A stretch of 64,000 bases of DNA from JACKHA01 sp041401985 (GCA_041401985.1 JAWKTE010000003.1:186001-250000), one strand, 5' to 3'. Counted from the stretch's first letter, positions 25,809 to 33,610 are shown. Translations and numbers: made by a program. Notes: generated from the letters alone by a model not told the origin.

Positions 25809-26147
25809 ATGCCACGGCACGTTCGAAAAGGCGACACGGTGAAGGTCATCGCCGGCGATGACAAGGGCAAGACCGGCGAGGTCCTGCGCGTCATCCCCAA
25901 GGACGATCGCGTGGTCGTCAAGGGCGTCAACCTCCGCGTCAAGCACATCAAGCCCACGCGCACCACCCCCCAGGGCGGCGTGGTCTCGCGCGAACAGTCC
26001 ATCCACATGTCCAACGTCCAGCCCCTGGGCGACGACGGCAAGGGCTCCCGCGTCCGCTTCCAGACCCGCGACGACGGGTCCAAGGTCCGCGTCGCGGCCC
26101 GGGGCGGCAAGGTGCTCGGCACCGTGCGTGGGGCCAAGAAGGACTAA
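25809..26147 (+). CDS. rplX: 50S ribosomal protein L24
   Basis: 112 aa. The KOW motif KGDTVKVIAGDDKGKTGEVL is at the N-terminus, followed by the VKGVNLRVKHIKPTRTTPQGG segment. L24 is an assembly initiator protein for the 50S. Its ATG is preceded by CGAGACTCCC and has no binding site, so initiation probably depends on unstructured upstream RNA or coupling. Confidence 0.97.
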   Translation: MPRHVRKGDTVKVIAGDDKGKTGEVLRVIPKDDRVVVKGVNLRVKHIKPTRTTPQGGVVSREQSIHMSNVQPLGDDGKGSRVRFQTRDDGSKVRVAARGGKVLGTVRGAKKD

Positions 26148-26254
26148 GCCCCGGCAGGAACCCGCAGGAAGCCAGACGGGGCAGTTCGGTAGCGATCCAA
26201 AGCAACGGCAACGATTCGAGACACAGGTTTCGAGGCACAGGTAAGGACCAAGCC

Positions 26255-26893
26255 ATGGCGAAGGACAAGGGCAAGGGCAAGGGCGGTGCGAAGGGCGCGG
26301 CGATCGATGCGCCCCCGCCGACCGGGACCCCACGCCTCAAGCAGATGTTCGACGAGCAGGTCCGGGCCAAGGTCGCCGAGCAGTTCGGCATCAAGAACCC
26401 CATGGCCCAGCCGCGCCTCGAGAAGATCACCATCAACGTGAATATGGGACGCCACCTCGACGGCGGCAAGGTCCCGGCCAACGTCAAGCAGACGATCACG
26501 AACACGCTGACCGCCATCTCGGGCCAGAAGCCGATCCTGATCAAGTCCAAGAAAGCCGTGTCGAACTTCAAACTGCGCGAGGGCATGGACTCCTCGAGCA
26601 TGGTCACCCTCCGCCGCCAGCGGATGTGGTACTTCCTTGATCGGTTCATCCACCTGGCCACGCCGCGTATCAAGGACTTCCGGGGTCTGCCCGCCAAATC
26701 CTTCGACCGCCAGGGCAACTACTCCACCGGCCTGACCGAGCAGGGCGTGTTCCCCGAGATCAACATGGCCGAGGTGGACTTCACCCACGGCATGCACATC
26801 AACTTCGTCTTCTCCAACTCCACCCCCGAGAAGTCCCGCTTCGTGCTCGAGCAACTGGGCATGCCGTTCCAGAAGCCCGAGGACCGCAACTAA
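26255..26893 (+). CDS. rplE: 50S ribosomal protein L5
   Basis: 212 aa, about 33 longer than usual because of a Lys/Gly-rich N-terminus (KDKGKGKGGAKGAA). The core has PRLEKITINVNMG, the GQKPILIKSKKAVSNFKLRE P-site loop region and RIKDFRGLPAKSFDRQGNYS. L5 binds 5S rRNA and the P-site tRNA. TAAGGACC before the ATG gives a good binding site. Confidence 0.97.
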   Translation: MAKDKGKGKGGAKGAAIDAPPPTGTPRLKQMFDEQVRAKVAEQFGIKNPMAQPRLEKITINVNMGRHLDGGKVPANVKQTITNTLTAISGQKPILIKSKKAVSNFKLREGMDSSSMVTLRRQRMWYFLDRFIHLATPRIKDFRGLPAKSFDRQGNYSTGLTEQGVFPEINMAEVDFTHGMHINFVFSNSTPEKSRFVLEQLGMPFQKPEDRN

Positions 26894-27018
26894 GCCCGCA
26901 ACGGGGCCCGCTTCCAACGCTTCGATTCCCGCCTCGAAATCCGAAGATCTGACCGACCCGTTCGCAGACCCGTTCGCAGACCACTCGACGACCAGCCAGA
27001 CGACCCCGCGAGACGAAC

Positions 27019-27204
27019 ATGGCCACAACCGCCCAAGTCGCCAAGAGCAACCGCACCCCGAAGTTCTCGACCCGCACGGTCCGCCGCTGCGAACTGACCG
27101 GGCGTGTCCGCGGCTACTACCGCAAGTTCCGCATCAGCCGCATCATGCTCCGCAAACTCGCGCTCGAGGGCAAGATCCCCGGCATGCGTAAGGCCTCCTG
27201 GTAA
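27019..27204 (+). CDS. rpsN: 30S ribosomal protein S14, short form lacking the zinc cysteines
   Basis: 61 aa, the length and frame of the zinc-binding type (S14 type Z), ending in the family motif GKIPGMRKASW. The CxxC...CxxC ribbon is broken: one Cys remains (position 24, RRCELTGR), but the other three ligands are Thr, Ser and Met. This gives a zinc-independent short S14, unlike the long Cys-free form of many bacteria. It helps assemble the 30S head with S10 and S3. Confidence 0.95.
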   Translation: MATTAQVAKSNRTPKFSTRTVRRCELTGRVRGYYRKFRISRIMLRKLALEGKIPGMRKASW

Positions 27205-27242
27205 GCGCCCTTCGAAACCGCTCCGTCTTACTCTCCCTAGGC

Positions 27243-27284
27243 ACTCAGCACTCGGCACTCGCTCCTCAGCACTCCGCTCTCACT
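27243..27284. repeat. 7-bp tandem repeat, 6 units
   Basis: ACTCAGC, ACTCGGC, ACTCGCT, CCTCAGC, ACTCCGC, TCTCACT in the rpsN-rpsH spacer. Confidence 0.85.
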
Positions 27285-27297
27285 CCTGGAACCACAG

Positions 27298-27696
27298 ATG
27301 GCACTGTCCGACCCCATCGCCGACATGCTCACCCGGATCCGCAACGCCCTGCGGAACCGGTCCAAGACCGTGAACTGCCTCAACAGCAAGGTCTGTCGCG
27401 GCATCGCCGACGTGCTCGTCAAGGAGGGCTACGTTAACTCCTTCGACGTCGTCGAGGACGGGCGCCAAGGCCTGCTCCGCGTCCACCTGAAGTACGGCCC
27501 GCGCGGCGAGAAACTCATCCACGACCTCCAGCGCACCAGCAAGCCCGGTTGCCGCGTCTACTCGGGCGTCGAGGACCTGCCCCGCCCCCTCCAGGGCCTG
27601 GGCATCGCCATCGTCTCCACCAGCCGCGGCGTGCTCTCGGACCGCATGGCCCGCGAGCAGCGCGTCGGGGGTGAACTGCTGTGCACGGTGCAGTAA
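27298..27696 (+). CDS. rpsH: 30S ribosomal protein S8
   Basis: 132 aa. The N-terminus DPIADMLTRIRNALRNRSKTV and the C-terminal GLGIAIVSTSRGVLSDRMAREQRVGGELLCTV are diagnostic. S8 binds helix 21 of 16S rRNA and represses the spc operon in E. coli. It is 93 nt downstream of rpsN. Confidence 0.98.
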   Translation: MALSDPIADMLTRIRNALRNRSKTVNCLNSKVCRGIADVLVKEGYVNSFDVVEDGRQGLLRVHLKYGPRGEKLIHDLQRTSKPGCRVYSGVEDLPRPLQGLGIAIVSTSRGVLSDRMAREQRVGGELLCTVQ

Positions 27697-27709
27697 CGCA
27701 GGAATAAAG

Positions 27710-27802
27710 GCACTAGGCACTAGGCACTAGGCACTGGGCATCAGGCACTAAGATCGAAAGACTCAGCACTCAGCACTCAGCACTCAGCACTCAGCACTCA
27801 CA
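27710..27802. repeat. 7-bp tandem repeats of two kinds, 12 units
   Basis: Six GCACTAG-type heptamers (27710-27751), a 9-nt break, then five exact ACTCAGC units and one ACTCACA (27761-27802). This is the longest array in the window and lies between rpsH and rplF. Confidence 0.92.
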
Positions 27803-27869
27803 CGCACGCAGAAGCCCGGAGCAACCAGACCCCATCGCCCCGGCGAGCCGCACGCGAAGGAACCCAGCC

Positions 27870-28421
27870 ATGTCCCGCATCGGAAAGAAGCCCATCCCGC
27901 TGCCCAAGGGCGTCAAACTCTCGGTCAAGGACCGCCTCGTGACCGCCGAGGGCCCCAAAGGCACGCTCAAGATGACCCATCGCCCCGAGGTCGGCGTCGC
28001 GGTCAACGACCAGAACGAGGTCGTCTGCACGATCGACGAGGCCCAGGCCGCTCAGGACCCCAGCGTCCGGGCGTACTGGGGCACGACGCGGGCCCTGATC
28101 GGCAACATGGTCGAGGGCGTCGCGAAGGGCTACGAGCGGAAGATGGAGGTCGTCGGCGTCGGCTGGACCGCCGCCGTCACCGGCAAGCAGCTCAAGATGA
28201 TGCTCGGCTTCGCCAACCCGATCATGATGGACATCCCGACCGGTGTGAACGTCGCGGTCGAGAAGCAGATCGTGACCATCACCGGCGCCGACAAGCAGGC
28301 CGTCGGGCAGTTCGCCGCCCAGATGCGGGCCAAGCGGAAGCCCGAGCCCTACAACGGCAAGGGCATCAAGTACTTCGAAGAGGTCATCAAGCGCAAGCAG
28401 GGCAAGCAGTTCGGCTCGTAA
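27870..28421 (+). CDS. rplF: 50S ribosomal protein L6
   Basis: 183 aa with AAGGA before the ATG. It starts MSRIGKKPIPLPKGVKL, and its C-terminal domain holds RKPEPYNGKGIKYFEEVIKRK, the L6 signature. L6 lies near the sarcin-ricin loop where translation factors bind. Confidence 0.98.
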   Translation: MSRIGKKPIPLPKGVKLSVKDRLVTAEGPKGTLKMTHRPEVGVAVNDQNEVVCTIDEAQAAQDPSVRAYWGTTRALIGNMVEGVAKGYERKMEVVGVGWTAAVTGKQLKMMLGFANPIMMDIPTGVNVAVEKQIVTITGADKQAVGQFAAQMRAKRKPEPYNGKGIKYFEEVIKRKQGKQFGS

Positions 28422-28426
28422 GCAAG

Positions 28427-28461
28427 GCATCAGGCAACGGGCACGAGGCACGAGGCACGAG
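28427..28461. repeat. 7-bp tandem repeat, 5 units
   Basis: GCATCAG, GCAACGG, then GCACGAG three times, in the rplF-rplR spacer. The units differ in sequence from ACTCAGC but keep the 7-bp period. Confidence 0.8.
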
Positions 28462-28626
28462 GAACGGCACGCACTGCAACCCGGACAGGCCCGAACCCCC
28501 GAACTCGCCAACCGCCCCCGCCAACCCTCGACCCGACCTCCAGGACTCAGGACCAAGGACTCAGGACAATCGACCAGGGACTCAGGACTCAAACCCCAAA
28601 CTCTCCAACAGCCCTCAGGCTCCGTC

Positions 28627-28661
28627 ACTCAGCACTCGGCACTCAGCACTCGGAACTCCCC
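28627..28661. repeat. 7-bp tandem repeat, 5 units
   Basis: ACTCAGC, ACTCGGC, ACTCAGC, ACTCGGA, ACTCCCC, the last unit touching the rplR ATG. A looser AGGACTC repeat precedes it at about 28542-28590. Confidence 0.88.
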
Positions 28662-29030
28662 ATGGACAAGTCAAGCGGCAAACGAGTTCGACGGGCCCGC
28701 CGGCGCATCGGCATCCGCAAGCGGATCGCCGGCACGCACGAGCGCCCCCGCCTGGCGGTGTACCGCTCGCTCAACCACATGTACGTCCAGGTCATCGACG
28801 ACCTGGACGGCCGCACCATCGCCGCGGCTTCCACCCGCGACAAGGACCTGGGCCTGGGCGAGGCCAAGACCGGCAACGCCGCCGCCGCCGCCGCCGTGGG
28901 CACCAAGCTCGCCGAGCGGGCCAAAGCCGCCGGAGTGACCAAGGTCGTGTTCGACCGCGGCGGGTTCCGCTTCCACGGCCGCATCAAGGCCCTGGCCGAG
29001 GCCGCCCGCAAAGCCGGCCTCGAGTTCTGA
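28662..29030 (+). CDS. rplR: 50S ribosomal protein L18
   Basis: 122 aa. Arg/Lys-rich N-terminus (RVRRARRRIGIRKRIAGT) followed by RPRLAVYRSLNHMYVQVIDD, and the ending DRGGFRFHGRIKALAEAARKAGLEF, all typical. L18 binds 5S rRNA. The start codon directly follows a heptamer repeat and lacks a ribosome binding site. Confidence 0.97.
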   Translation: MDKSSGKRVRRARRRIGIRKRIAGTHERPRLAVYRSLNHMYVQVIDDLDGRTIAAASTRDKDLGLGEAKTGNAAAAAAVGTKLAERAKAAGVTKVVFDRGGFRFHGRIKALAEAARKAGLEF

Positions 29031-29071
29031 TCGACCAGACAACCACCGCCCAACGGCTACGATTCAAGACC

Positions 29072-29099
29072 ACTCAGTACTCAGCACGCAGCACTCCCC
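29072..29099. repeat. 7-bp tandem repeat, 4 units
   Basis: ACTCAGT, ACTCAGC, ACGCAGC, ACTCCCC, just before the rpsE start codon. Confidence 0.82.
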
Positions 29100-29108
29100 G
29101 AGACTCCC

Positions 29109-29834
29109 ATGCCCGAGATGATCGACGAAGCCGGCCACATCGAGTCCACCACGCTGGGCATCTACCGCACCGCCTCCACCGTCAAGGGTGGGCGTCGGTT
29201 CTCGTTCGGCGCGCTGGTCGTCTGCGGCGACCGCAACGGACGCCTCGGCTTCGGCTACGGCAAGTCCAACGAGGTGCCCCAGGCCATCGAGAAGGCCCAG
29301 AAGTACGCCAAGCGCGACCTCATCGGCGTCTCCCGCACCGGCGGCACCATCCCGCACGAGGTCGAGGGACGTTTCGCCTCCACCAAGGTCCGCCTCATCC
29401 CGGCCGCCCCCGGCACGGGCGTGGTCGCCGGCGGCACCGTCCGCGCCATGATGGAGACCGTCGGCGTCACCGACTGCCTCACCAAGTGCTACGGCTCGAC
29501 CACCAAACTCAACGTCGTCAAGGCCGTCTTCGACGCACTCAGCCAGATCCAGACCCCCGCCCAGGTCGCCGAACTCCGCGGCGTCGAGATCGCCACCTCC
29601 GTGATCGACGCCAAGATCGAGCGAGGCAAGCGCTTCGCCCCCGCCACCCGAACCGGCGAGAAGATGCGAGCCCCGGTCAACACCATCGGCCAGGAACGGC
29701 GCGGCGGTCGTGGCGGCGGCGGTCGTCGCCGGCGTGGCCCCGGCGGCGGCGGCGACGACTCCGGCTCCGGCCAGATCCAGGGCGGCGGCCAGGCCCAGGG
29801 TGGCCAGCCCTCCGAGGCCCCGTCCGCGTCCTGA
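29109..29834 (+). CDS. rpsE: 30S ribosomal protein S5 with long glycine/arginine-rich tail
   Basis: 241 aa, about 70 longer than most S5. The double-stranded RNA-binding domain (GRRFSFGALVVCGDRNGRLGFG) and the C-terminal fold (GTGVVAGGTVRAMMETVGV, GSTTKLNVVKAVFDAL) are complete by about residue 165. The tail from about 195 is Gly/Arg-rich and then Gln/Ser-rich. S5 helps form the mRNA entry channel with S3 and S4 and affects fidelity. There is no Shine-Dalgarno. The L30 gene that normally follows is absent. Confidence 0.97.
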   Translation: MPEMIDEAGHIESTTLGIYRTASTVKGGRRFSFGALVVCGDRNGRLGFGYGKSNEVPQAIEKAQKYAKRDLIGVSRTGGTIPHEVEGRFASTKVRLIPAAPGTGVVAGGTVRAMMETVGVTDCLTKCYGSTTKLNVVKAVFDALSQIQTPAQVAELRGVEIATSVIDAKIERGKRFAPATRTGEKMRAPVNTIGQERRGGRGGGGRRRRGPGGGGDDSGSGQIQGGGQAQGGQPSEAPSAS

Positions 29835-29919
29835 TCTCAGTTCCCGTTTCGGTGCCCACTCGCCCGCAGACCCCGGCCCCACTCGACACCCAGGCCGACG
29901 CTTCGCAGGAGTCCGTCCC

Positions 29920-30510
29920 ATGATGATCCACGACATCACAGCCCTGGCCGGGGCGTCCAAGAACCGCAAGCGCGTCGGGCGCGGCAAGTACGGCGCCCGC
30001 GGCAAGACCTCGGGCCGCGGCATGAAGGGCGCCGGCTCCCGCCACGGCCACTCCACCCTCTATCAGTTCGAGGGTGGCCAGATGCCCTACTTCCGGCGCA
30101 TGCCGAAGTTCGGCTTCACCAACGCGGTCCACACCGTCAACTTCTGGGTCGTCAACCTCCGCGACCTGCTGGCCCATCCGAACTTCGCCAAGGGCGGCGA
30201 GGTCTCACCCGCCACGCTCATCAAGGCCGGCCTGGTCCGCGACGAGAGCCGTGACGTCAAGATTCTCGGCACCCTGCCGGAGGGCAAGGACAAGATCGGC
30301 GTCGCCCTGACCGTCAACGTCTCCCGCTGCTCGGCCTCGGCCCGGCGCCACATCGAGGCCGCCGGCGGCAAGGTCACCGAGTCCGGAACCCGGCGCGACC
30401 GCGTCCGCGGCGTCGACCGAAACAGCGACGACAAGACCCCCAAGAACCTCACCAAGAAGCTCAAGCGCGGCGGGAAGAAGGCGGTCGTCACCGACGACGC
30501 CGCCGAGTGA
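29920..30510 (+). CDS. rplO: 50S ribosomal protein L15
   Basis: 196 aa from ATG 29920 with AGGAG upstream. The Gly-rich N-terminus KRVGRGKYGARGKTSGRG and FEGGQMPYFRRMPKFGF are diagnostic; the C-terminus is extended by a Lys-rich segment (KNLTKKLKRGGKK). L15 is a late 50S assembly protein. Here it is the last gene of the transcript, followed by a hairpin terminator, whereas in most bacteria secY is co-transcribed. Confidence 0.97.
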   Translation: MMIHDITALAGASKNRKRVGRGKYGARGKTSGRGMKGAGSRHGHSTLYQFEGGQMPYFRRMPKFGFTNAVHTVNFWVVNLRDLLAHPNFAKGGEVSPATLIKAGLVRDESRDVKILGTLPEGKDKIGVALTVNVSRCSASARRHIEAAGGKVTESGTRRDRVRGVDRNSDDKTPKNLTKKLKRGGKKAVVTDDAAE

Positions 30511-30567
30511 CCGTCCGCCGCCACCGCCCGCGGATGATCCCCCGACCCGCCACCAGCCGATCCACGG

Positions 30568-30592
30568 ACGCCGCCGACCCCCTCGGCGGCGT
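30568..30592 (+). terminator. Rho-independent terminator after rplO
   Basis: A perfect 10-bp stem (ACGCCGCCGA with its complement) and C5 loop, followed by a short T-rich run TTCGTCGTT. It separates the ribosomal protein operon from secY. The remainder of the 351-nt spacer (30511-30861) contains only the secY promoter. Confidence 0.7.
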
Positions 30593-30736
30593 TCGTCGTT
30601 CTCCCGCCTCCCCGAACAACTGCGCGCGAGCCGGGGCGTCCCCGCCCCGGTCCGGCTCCATCGCGGTCCCCGCCACCCGCTTGCCCGGAGCCCGCACGCC
30701 CCAGCAGCCGACGGACAACGCTCCGTGCGATCCGGG

Positions 30737-30765
30737 TTCCAATCGCACGGGCCCTCTCCTACCCT
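30737..30765 (+). promoter_or_regulatory. Likely promoter of secY
   Basis: TTCCAA (30737-30742), 17-nt spacer and TACCCT (30760-30765), the same -10 as before rpsJ. It gives a leader of about 90 nt. Confidence 0.5.
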
Positions 30766-30861
30766 TCCCGCCCGCGGGCTCTCGCGGGTTTGTTCCGGTC
30801 CATCGCGGCTTTGGGCGCGGCCCCGCCGCGTCCTGAATCCCCGCCCAGGCACGCCCATCCG

Positions 30862-32292
30862 ATGATCAAGATCCTGACCAACGTCTTCAAGATCCCCGAT
30901 CTGCGCAACCGCCTGCTGTTTACGCTGGCGATGCTGGTCGTCTACCGCATCGGGTTCTGGATCCCGCTGCCGGGCATCGACCAGGAGCAGATGGCCGCCA
31001 CGTTCCGCACCGCCAGCGAGAGCGGCAGCGCCTTCGCCGGCGTCGCGTCGTACGTCGCCATCTTCTCGGGCGGGTCGTTCAGCCAGTCCACCATCTTCGG
31101 CCTGGGCATCATGCCCTACATCTCGGCCTCGATCATCTTCCAGTTGCTCACGAGCGTCTGGCCCGCGCTCAAGAAGATGCAGGAGGAGGGCCCGACCGGG
31201 CGCCAGCGCATCCAGGACCTCACCCGGCGCGTCACCATCGTGCTCTGCCTTATCCAAGGCTGGATGTGGCTCGGCCTGGTTCGCAGCCAGGGCGGCGTGT
31301 TCGCCCAGTGGTCCGACAACCCCGTCTGGTGGATCATGGCCCTCTCGGCCCTCACCGCCGGCTCGATCTTCCTCATGTGGCTCGGCGAGCAGATCGACAA
31401 GCACGGCATCGGCAACGGCGTGTCCATGATCATCATGGCCGGCATCCTTACAGGAATCCCACGGGCGCTGCTCATCATCATCGAGGGCTCACCGATCCGC
31501 ACGCTGATGCCGGTCGAGTGGCTCATGGGCCCCCCGGCAGACGGCTTCCAGGCCTCGATCCCGTGGATGGGCCTGATCTTCCTCGCGGCCTGCTTCGTCG
31601 GCGTCGTCGCCGGAGCGGTGCTGCTGACCGTTGCGCAGCGCCGCATCCCGGTGCAGCAGGCCAAGCACACGCGCGGGCGCCGCGTCTTCGGCGGGCAGCG
31701 CTCCTACCTGCCGCTGAAGGTCAACCACGGCGGCGTCATGCCCATCATCTTCGCGAGCACGCTCATGCTCTTCCCGTCGATGATCATCACGGGCGTGGCC
31801 GACGCGTTCGCCAACTCCACGGGCGGCTGGGTCGCCGAGGTGCTGGTGTTCCTCAAGGACTCGTTCCAGGGCGGCGCGTTCCCCTATGTGCTGATCTACG
31901 TCCTGCTGGTGTTCTTCTTCTCGTACTTCTGGATCACCGTCCAGTTCAACCCCGAGGACATGTCCAAACAGTTGAAGGAGCACGGCTCGTTCATCCCGGG
32001 CCTCCGCCCCGGCCCCCGCACCGCCGAGTACCTCACCAGCGTCATGGAGCGAATCACCTACGTCGGCGCGGGCGCGCTCGCGCTGCTGGCCGTGCTGCCC
32101 AACGTGGTGTCGAGTTCGCTGGGGATCGACTTCGCCGTCACCCAGTTCATCGGCGGCACGGGCCTGCTGATCGTTGTGTCGGTCAGCCTCGATTTCCTGC
32201 AGCGCGTCGAGGCCGCCCTGCTCATGCGGAACTACGAGGGCTTCCTCGGCGGCGACGCCGAGGCCCCGCGCATCCGCGGGCCGCGGGGATAG
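30862..32292 (+). CDS. secY: Protein translocase subunit SecY
   Basis: 476 aa, channel subunit of the Sec translocon. Ten transmembrane helices can be placed; the plug and first helix region starts near residue 15 (RLLFTLAMLVVYRIGFWIP). The cytoplasmic loop LPLKVNHGGVMPIIFASTL and the SecA/ribosome contact FNPEDMSKQLKEHGSFIPG are conserved. It is slightly longer than E. coli SecY because of an enlarged periplasmic loop near residue 45-60. The next genes are map and infA; adk is not present between them. Confidence 0.98.
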   Translation: MIKILTNVFKIPDLRNRLLFTLAMLVVYRIGFWIPLPGIDQEQMAATFRTASESGSAFAGVASYVAIFSGGSFSQSTIFGLGIMPYISASIIFQLLTSVWPALKKMQEEGPTGRQRIQDLTRRVTIVLCLIQGWMWLGLVRSQGGVFAQWSDNPVWWIMALSALTAGSIFLMWLGEQIDKHGIGNGVSMIIMAGILTGIPRALLIIIEGSPIRTLMPVEWLMGPPADGFQASIPWMGLIFLAACFVGVVAGAVLLTVAQRRIPVQQAKHTRGRRVFGGQRSYLPLKVNHGGVMPIIFASTLMLFPSMIITGVADAFANSTGGWVAEVLVFLKDSFQGGAFPYVLIYVLLVFFFSYFWITVQFNPEDMSKQLKEHGSFIPGLRPGPRTAEYLTSVMERITYVGAGALALLAVLPNVVSSSLGIDFAVTQFIGGTGLLIVVSVSLDFLQRVEAALLMRNYEGFLGGDAEAPRIRGPRG

Positions 32293-32326
32293 ACTCGGAT
32301 CGTGCCCCAACCGCTGCTCGGGTTTG

Positions 32327-32460
32327 ACGCGAAGGACGCGAAGCAGCGCGATGAGTTCCGACGGAATCGGGGTTCGAACCCCTGACGTGGGAGGCACCCA
32401 GGGCGAGAGCACTCGTCTTGATCCGGTCACTCCCCTGGCGTTCCTTCGCGTCCTTCGCGT
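32327..32460. repeat. 17-bp inverted repeat flanking a tRNA-like remnant
   Basis: ACGCGAAGGACGCGAAG (32327-32343) and its exact complement (32444-32460) bracket a minus-strand segment, 32427-32361. That segment has a T-arm-like GGGGTTCGAACCCC, a partial acceptor pairing (5 of 7) and a D-arm-like GAGTGCTC. The anticodon stem is not intact, so it is at most a decayed tRNA. Confidence 0.45.
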
Positions 32461-32484
32461 TCCACTCGAAGCACCGGGGCCCCC

Positions 32485-33279
32485 GTGATCCCGATCCGTT
32501 CCCCAGAGGAGATCGATCGGATCGCCGAGGCCGGGAGGGTGGTGGCTCGTGTGCTCGACGCCCTTCTCGACGCGTGCCGCTCGGGCGCCACGACCCTCGA
32601 ACTCGACGGGCTGGCCCGCACCCTCATCGCCGATGCCGGCGCGACCGCCCTCTTCCCCGGCTTCTCGCAGCGCAACGCCGCTCCGTACCCCGCGGCCATC
32701 TGCGCCTGCGTGAACGACCAGGTCACCCACGCGGTCCCGACCGACCGCCCGCTCCAACCGGGAGATCTGGTGACCCTGGACACCGGCGTCTCCGTCGCGG
32801 GCTGGTGCGCCGATGCCAGCCGCGTGCGAATTGTCGCGCCGGATCGACGACCGGCCTCGCCCCACGATGCGCCCCAGAACTCGACCGCCTCCCGCATCGC
32901 CGCAGCCGCACGGGCCGCGACCGAAGCCGCCATCGCGGCCATGGCGCCCGGCACGCGGTGGTCCGACGCCGCCGACGCGTGCCGCGCCGTCGCCGAGGCC
33001 GCCGGTTTCCGGGTCGCCCCCATCTACGCCGGGCATGGCATCGGGCGGGCCCTGCACGAGCCCCCGCGTCTGCCGTTCTACCCCGGCCCGCGCGACGACT
33101 TCGTCCTCCGCCCCGGCATGGTCGTGACGGTCGAGCCGATCCTGCTCGAGCGGGACGTGGCGATGACCGTCGGCCCCGACGCCTGGACCGTGACCGCGGC
33201 CGACGGCGTGCTGGCGTGCCAGGTCGAGCAGACCGTCGCGGTGACGCGCGATGGGCCGCGGGTGCTGACGGTCTTCTGA
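32485..33279 (+). CDS. map: Methionine aminopeptidase type I
   Basis: 264 aa, GTG start with no clear binding site. It removes the initiator Met from nascent proteins. All five metal ligands are visible: Asp in TLDTGV, Asp in CADAS, His in GHGIG, Glu in TVEPI and Glu in QVEQTV. An insertion near residue 118-130 (PDRRPASPHDAPQ) is not usual. It keeps the common secY-map-infA order. Confidence 0.95.
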   Translation: MIPIRSPEEIDRIAEAGRVVARVLDALLDACRSGATTLELDGLARTLIADAGATALFPGFSQRNAAPYPAAICACVNDQVTHAVPTDRPLQPGDLVTLDTGVSVAGWCADASRVRIVAPDRRPASPHDAPQNSTASRIAAAARAATEAAIAAMAPGTRWSDAADACRAVAEAAGFRVAPIYAGHGIGRALHEPPRLPFYPGPRDDFVLRPGMVVTVEPILLERDVAMTVGPDAWTVTAADGVLACQVEQTVAVTRDGPRVLTVF

Positions 33280-33385
33280 TCGTCGCCGGCTCGGAGCGAT
33301 GCCGCGGGGAAACCGGGCGGTGGGGGGGCTAAAGTCCGTGGCCCGTTCGGCGTCGATCGTCGCCCAAGCGGGTCCGAGGAGTCGT

Positions 33386-33610
33386 ATGCCCAAGCAGGAA
33401 GAGAAGTTCACGTTCGAGGCGACGGTGGTCGAGGCGCTGCCCAACGCGATGTTCAAGGTGCGTCTGCCCAACGAGCAGAAGACCGAGGTGCTCGCGTACG
33501 TCTCGGGCAAGATGCGCCAGCACTACATCCGCATCCTGCCGGGCGACCGCGTGACGGTCGAGATGAGCCCGTACGACCTGACCAAGGCGCGGATCACCTA
33601 CCGGCACTGA
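33386..33610 (+). CDS. infA: Translation initiation factor IF-1
   Basis: 74 aa from ATG 33386, with GAGGAG upstream. It is a single OB-fold: FEATVVEALPNAMFKVRLPN, LAYVSGKMRQHYIRILPGDRV and the ending MSPYDLTKARITYRH. IF-1 blocks the A site during initiation. The L36, S13, S11, S4, rpoA and L17 genes that often follow are absent here; the next gene is convergent. The 178-nt gap downstream holds no recognisable gene. Confidence 0.98.
   Translation: MPKQEEKFTFEATVVEALPNAMFKVRLPNEQKTEVLAYVSGKMRQHYIRILPGDRVTVEMSPYDLTKARITYRH

Noticed and set aside
21388..29099. CRISPR array
   Set aside because: The repeats are 7-bp tandem units without spacers, and there are no cas genes.
32361..32427. A functional tRNA gene between secY and map
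   Set aside because: The T-arm-like hairpin is present, but the anticodon stem-loop does not form and the acceptor pairs only 5 of 7.
31489..33510. A 673-codon antisense frame across secY, map and infA
   Set aside because: Covers three certain genes on the other strand and shows no domain of its own.
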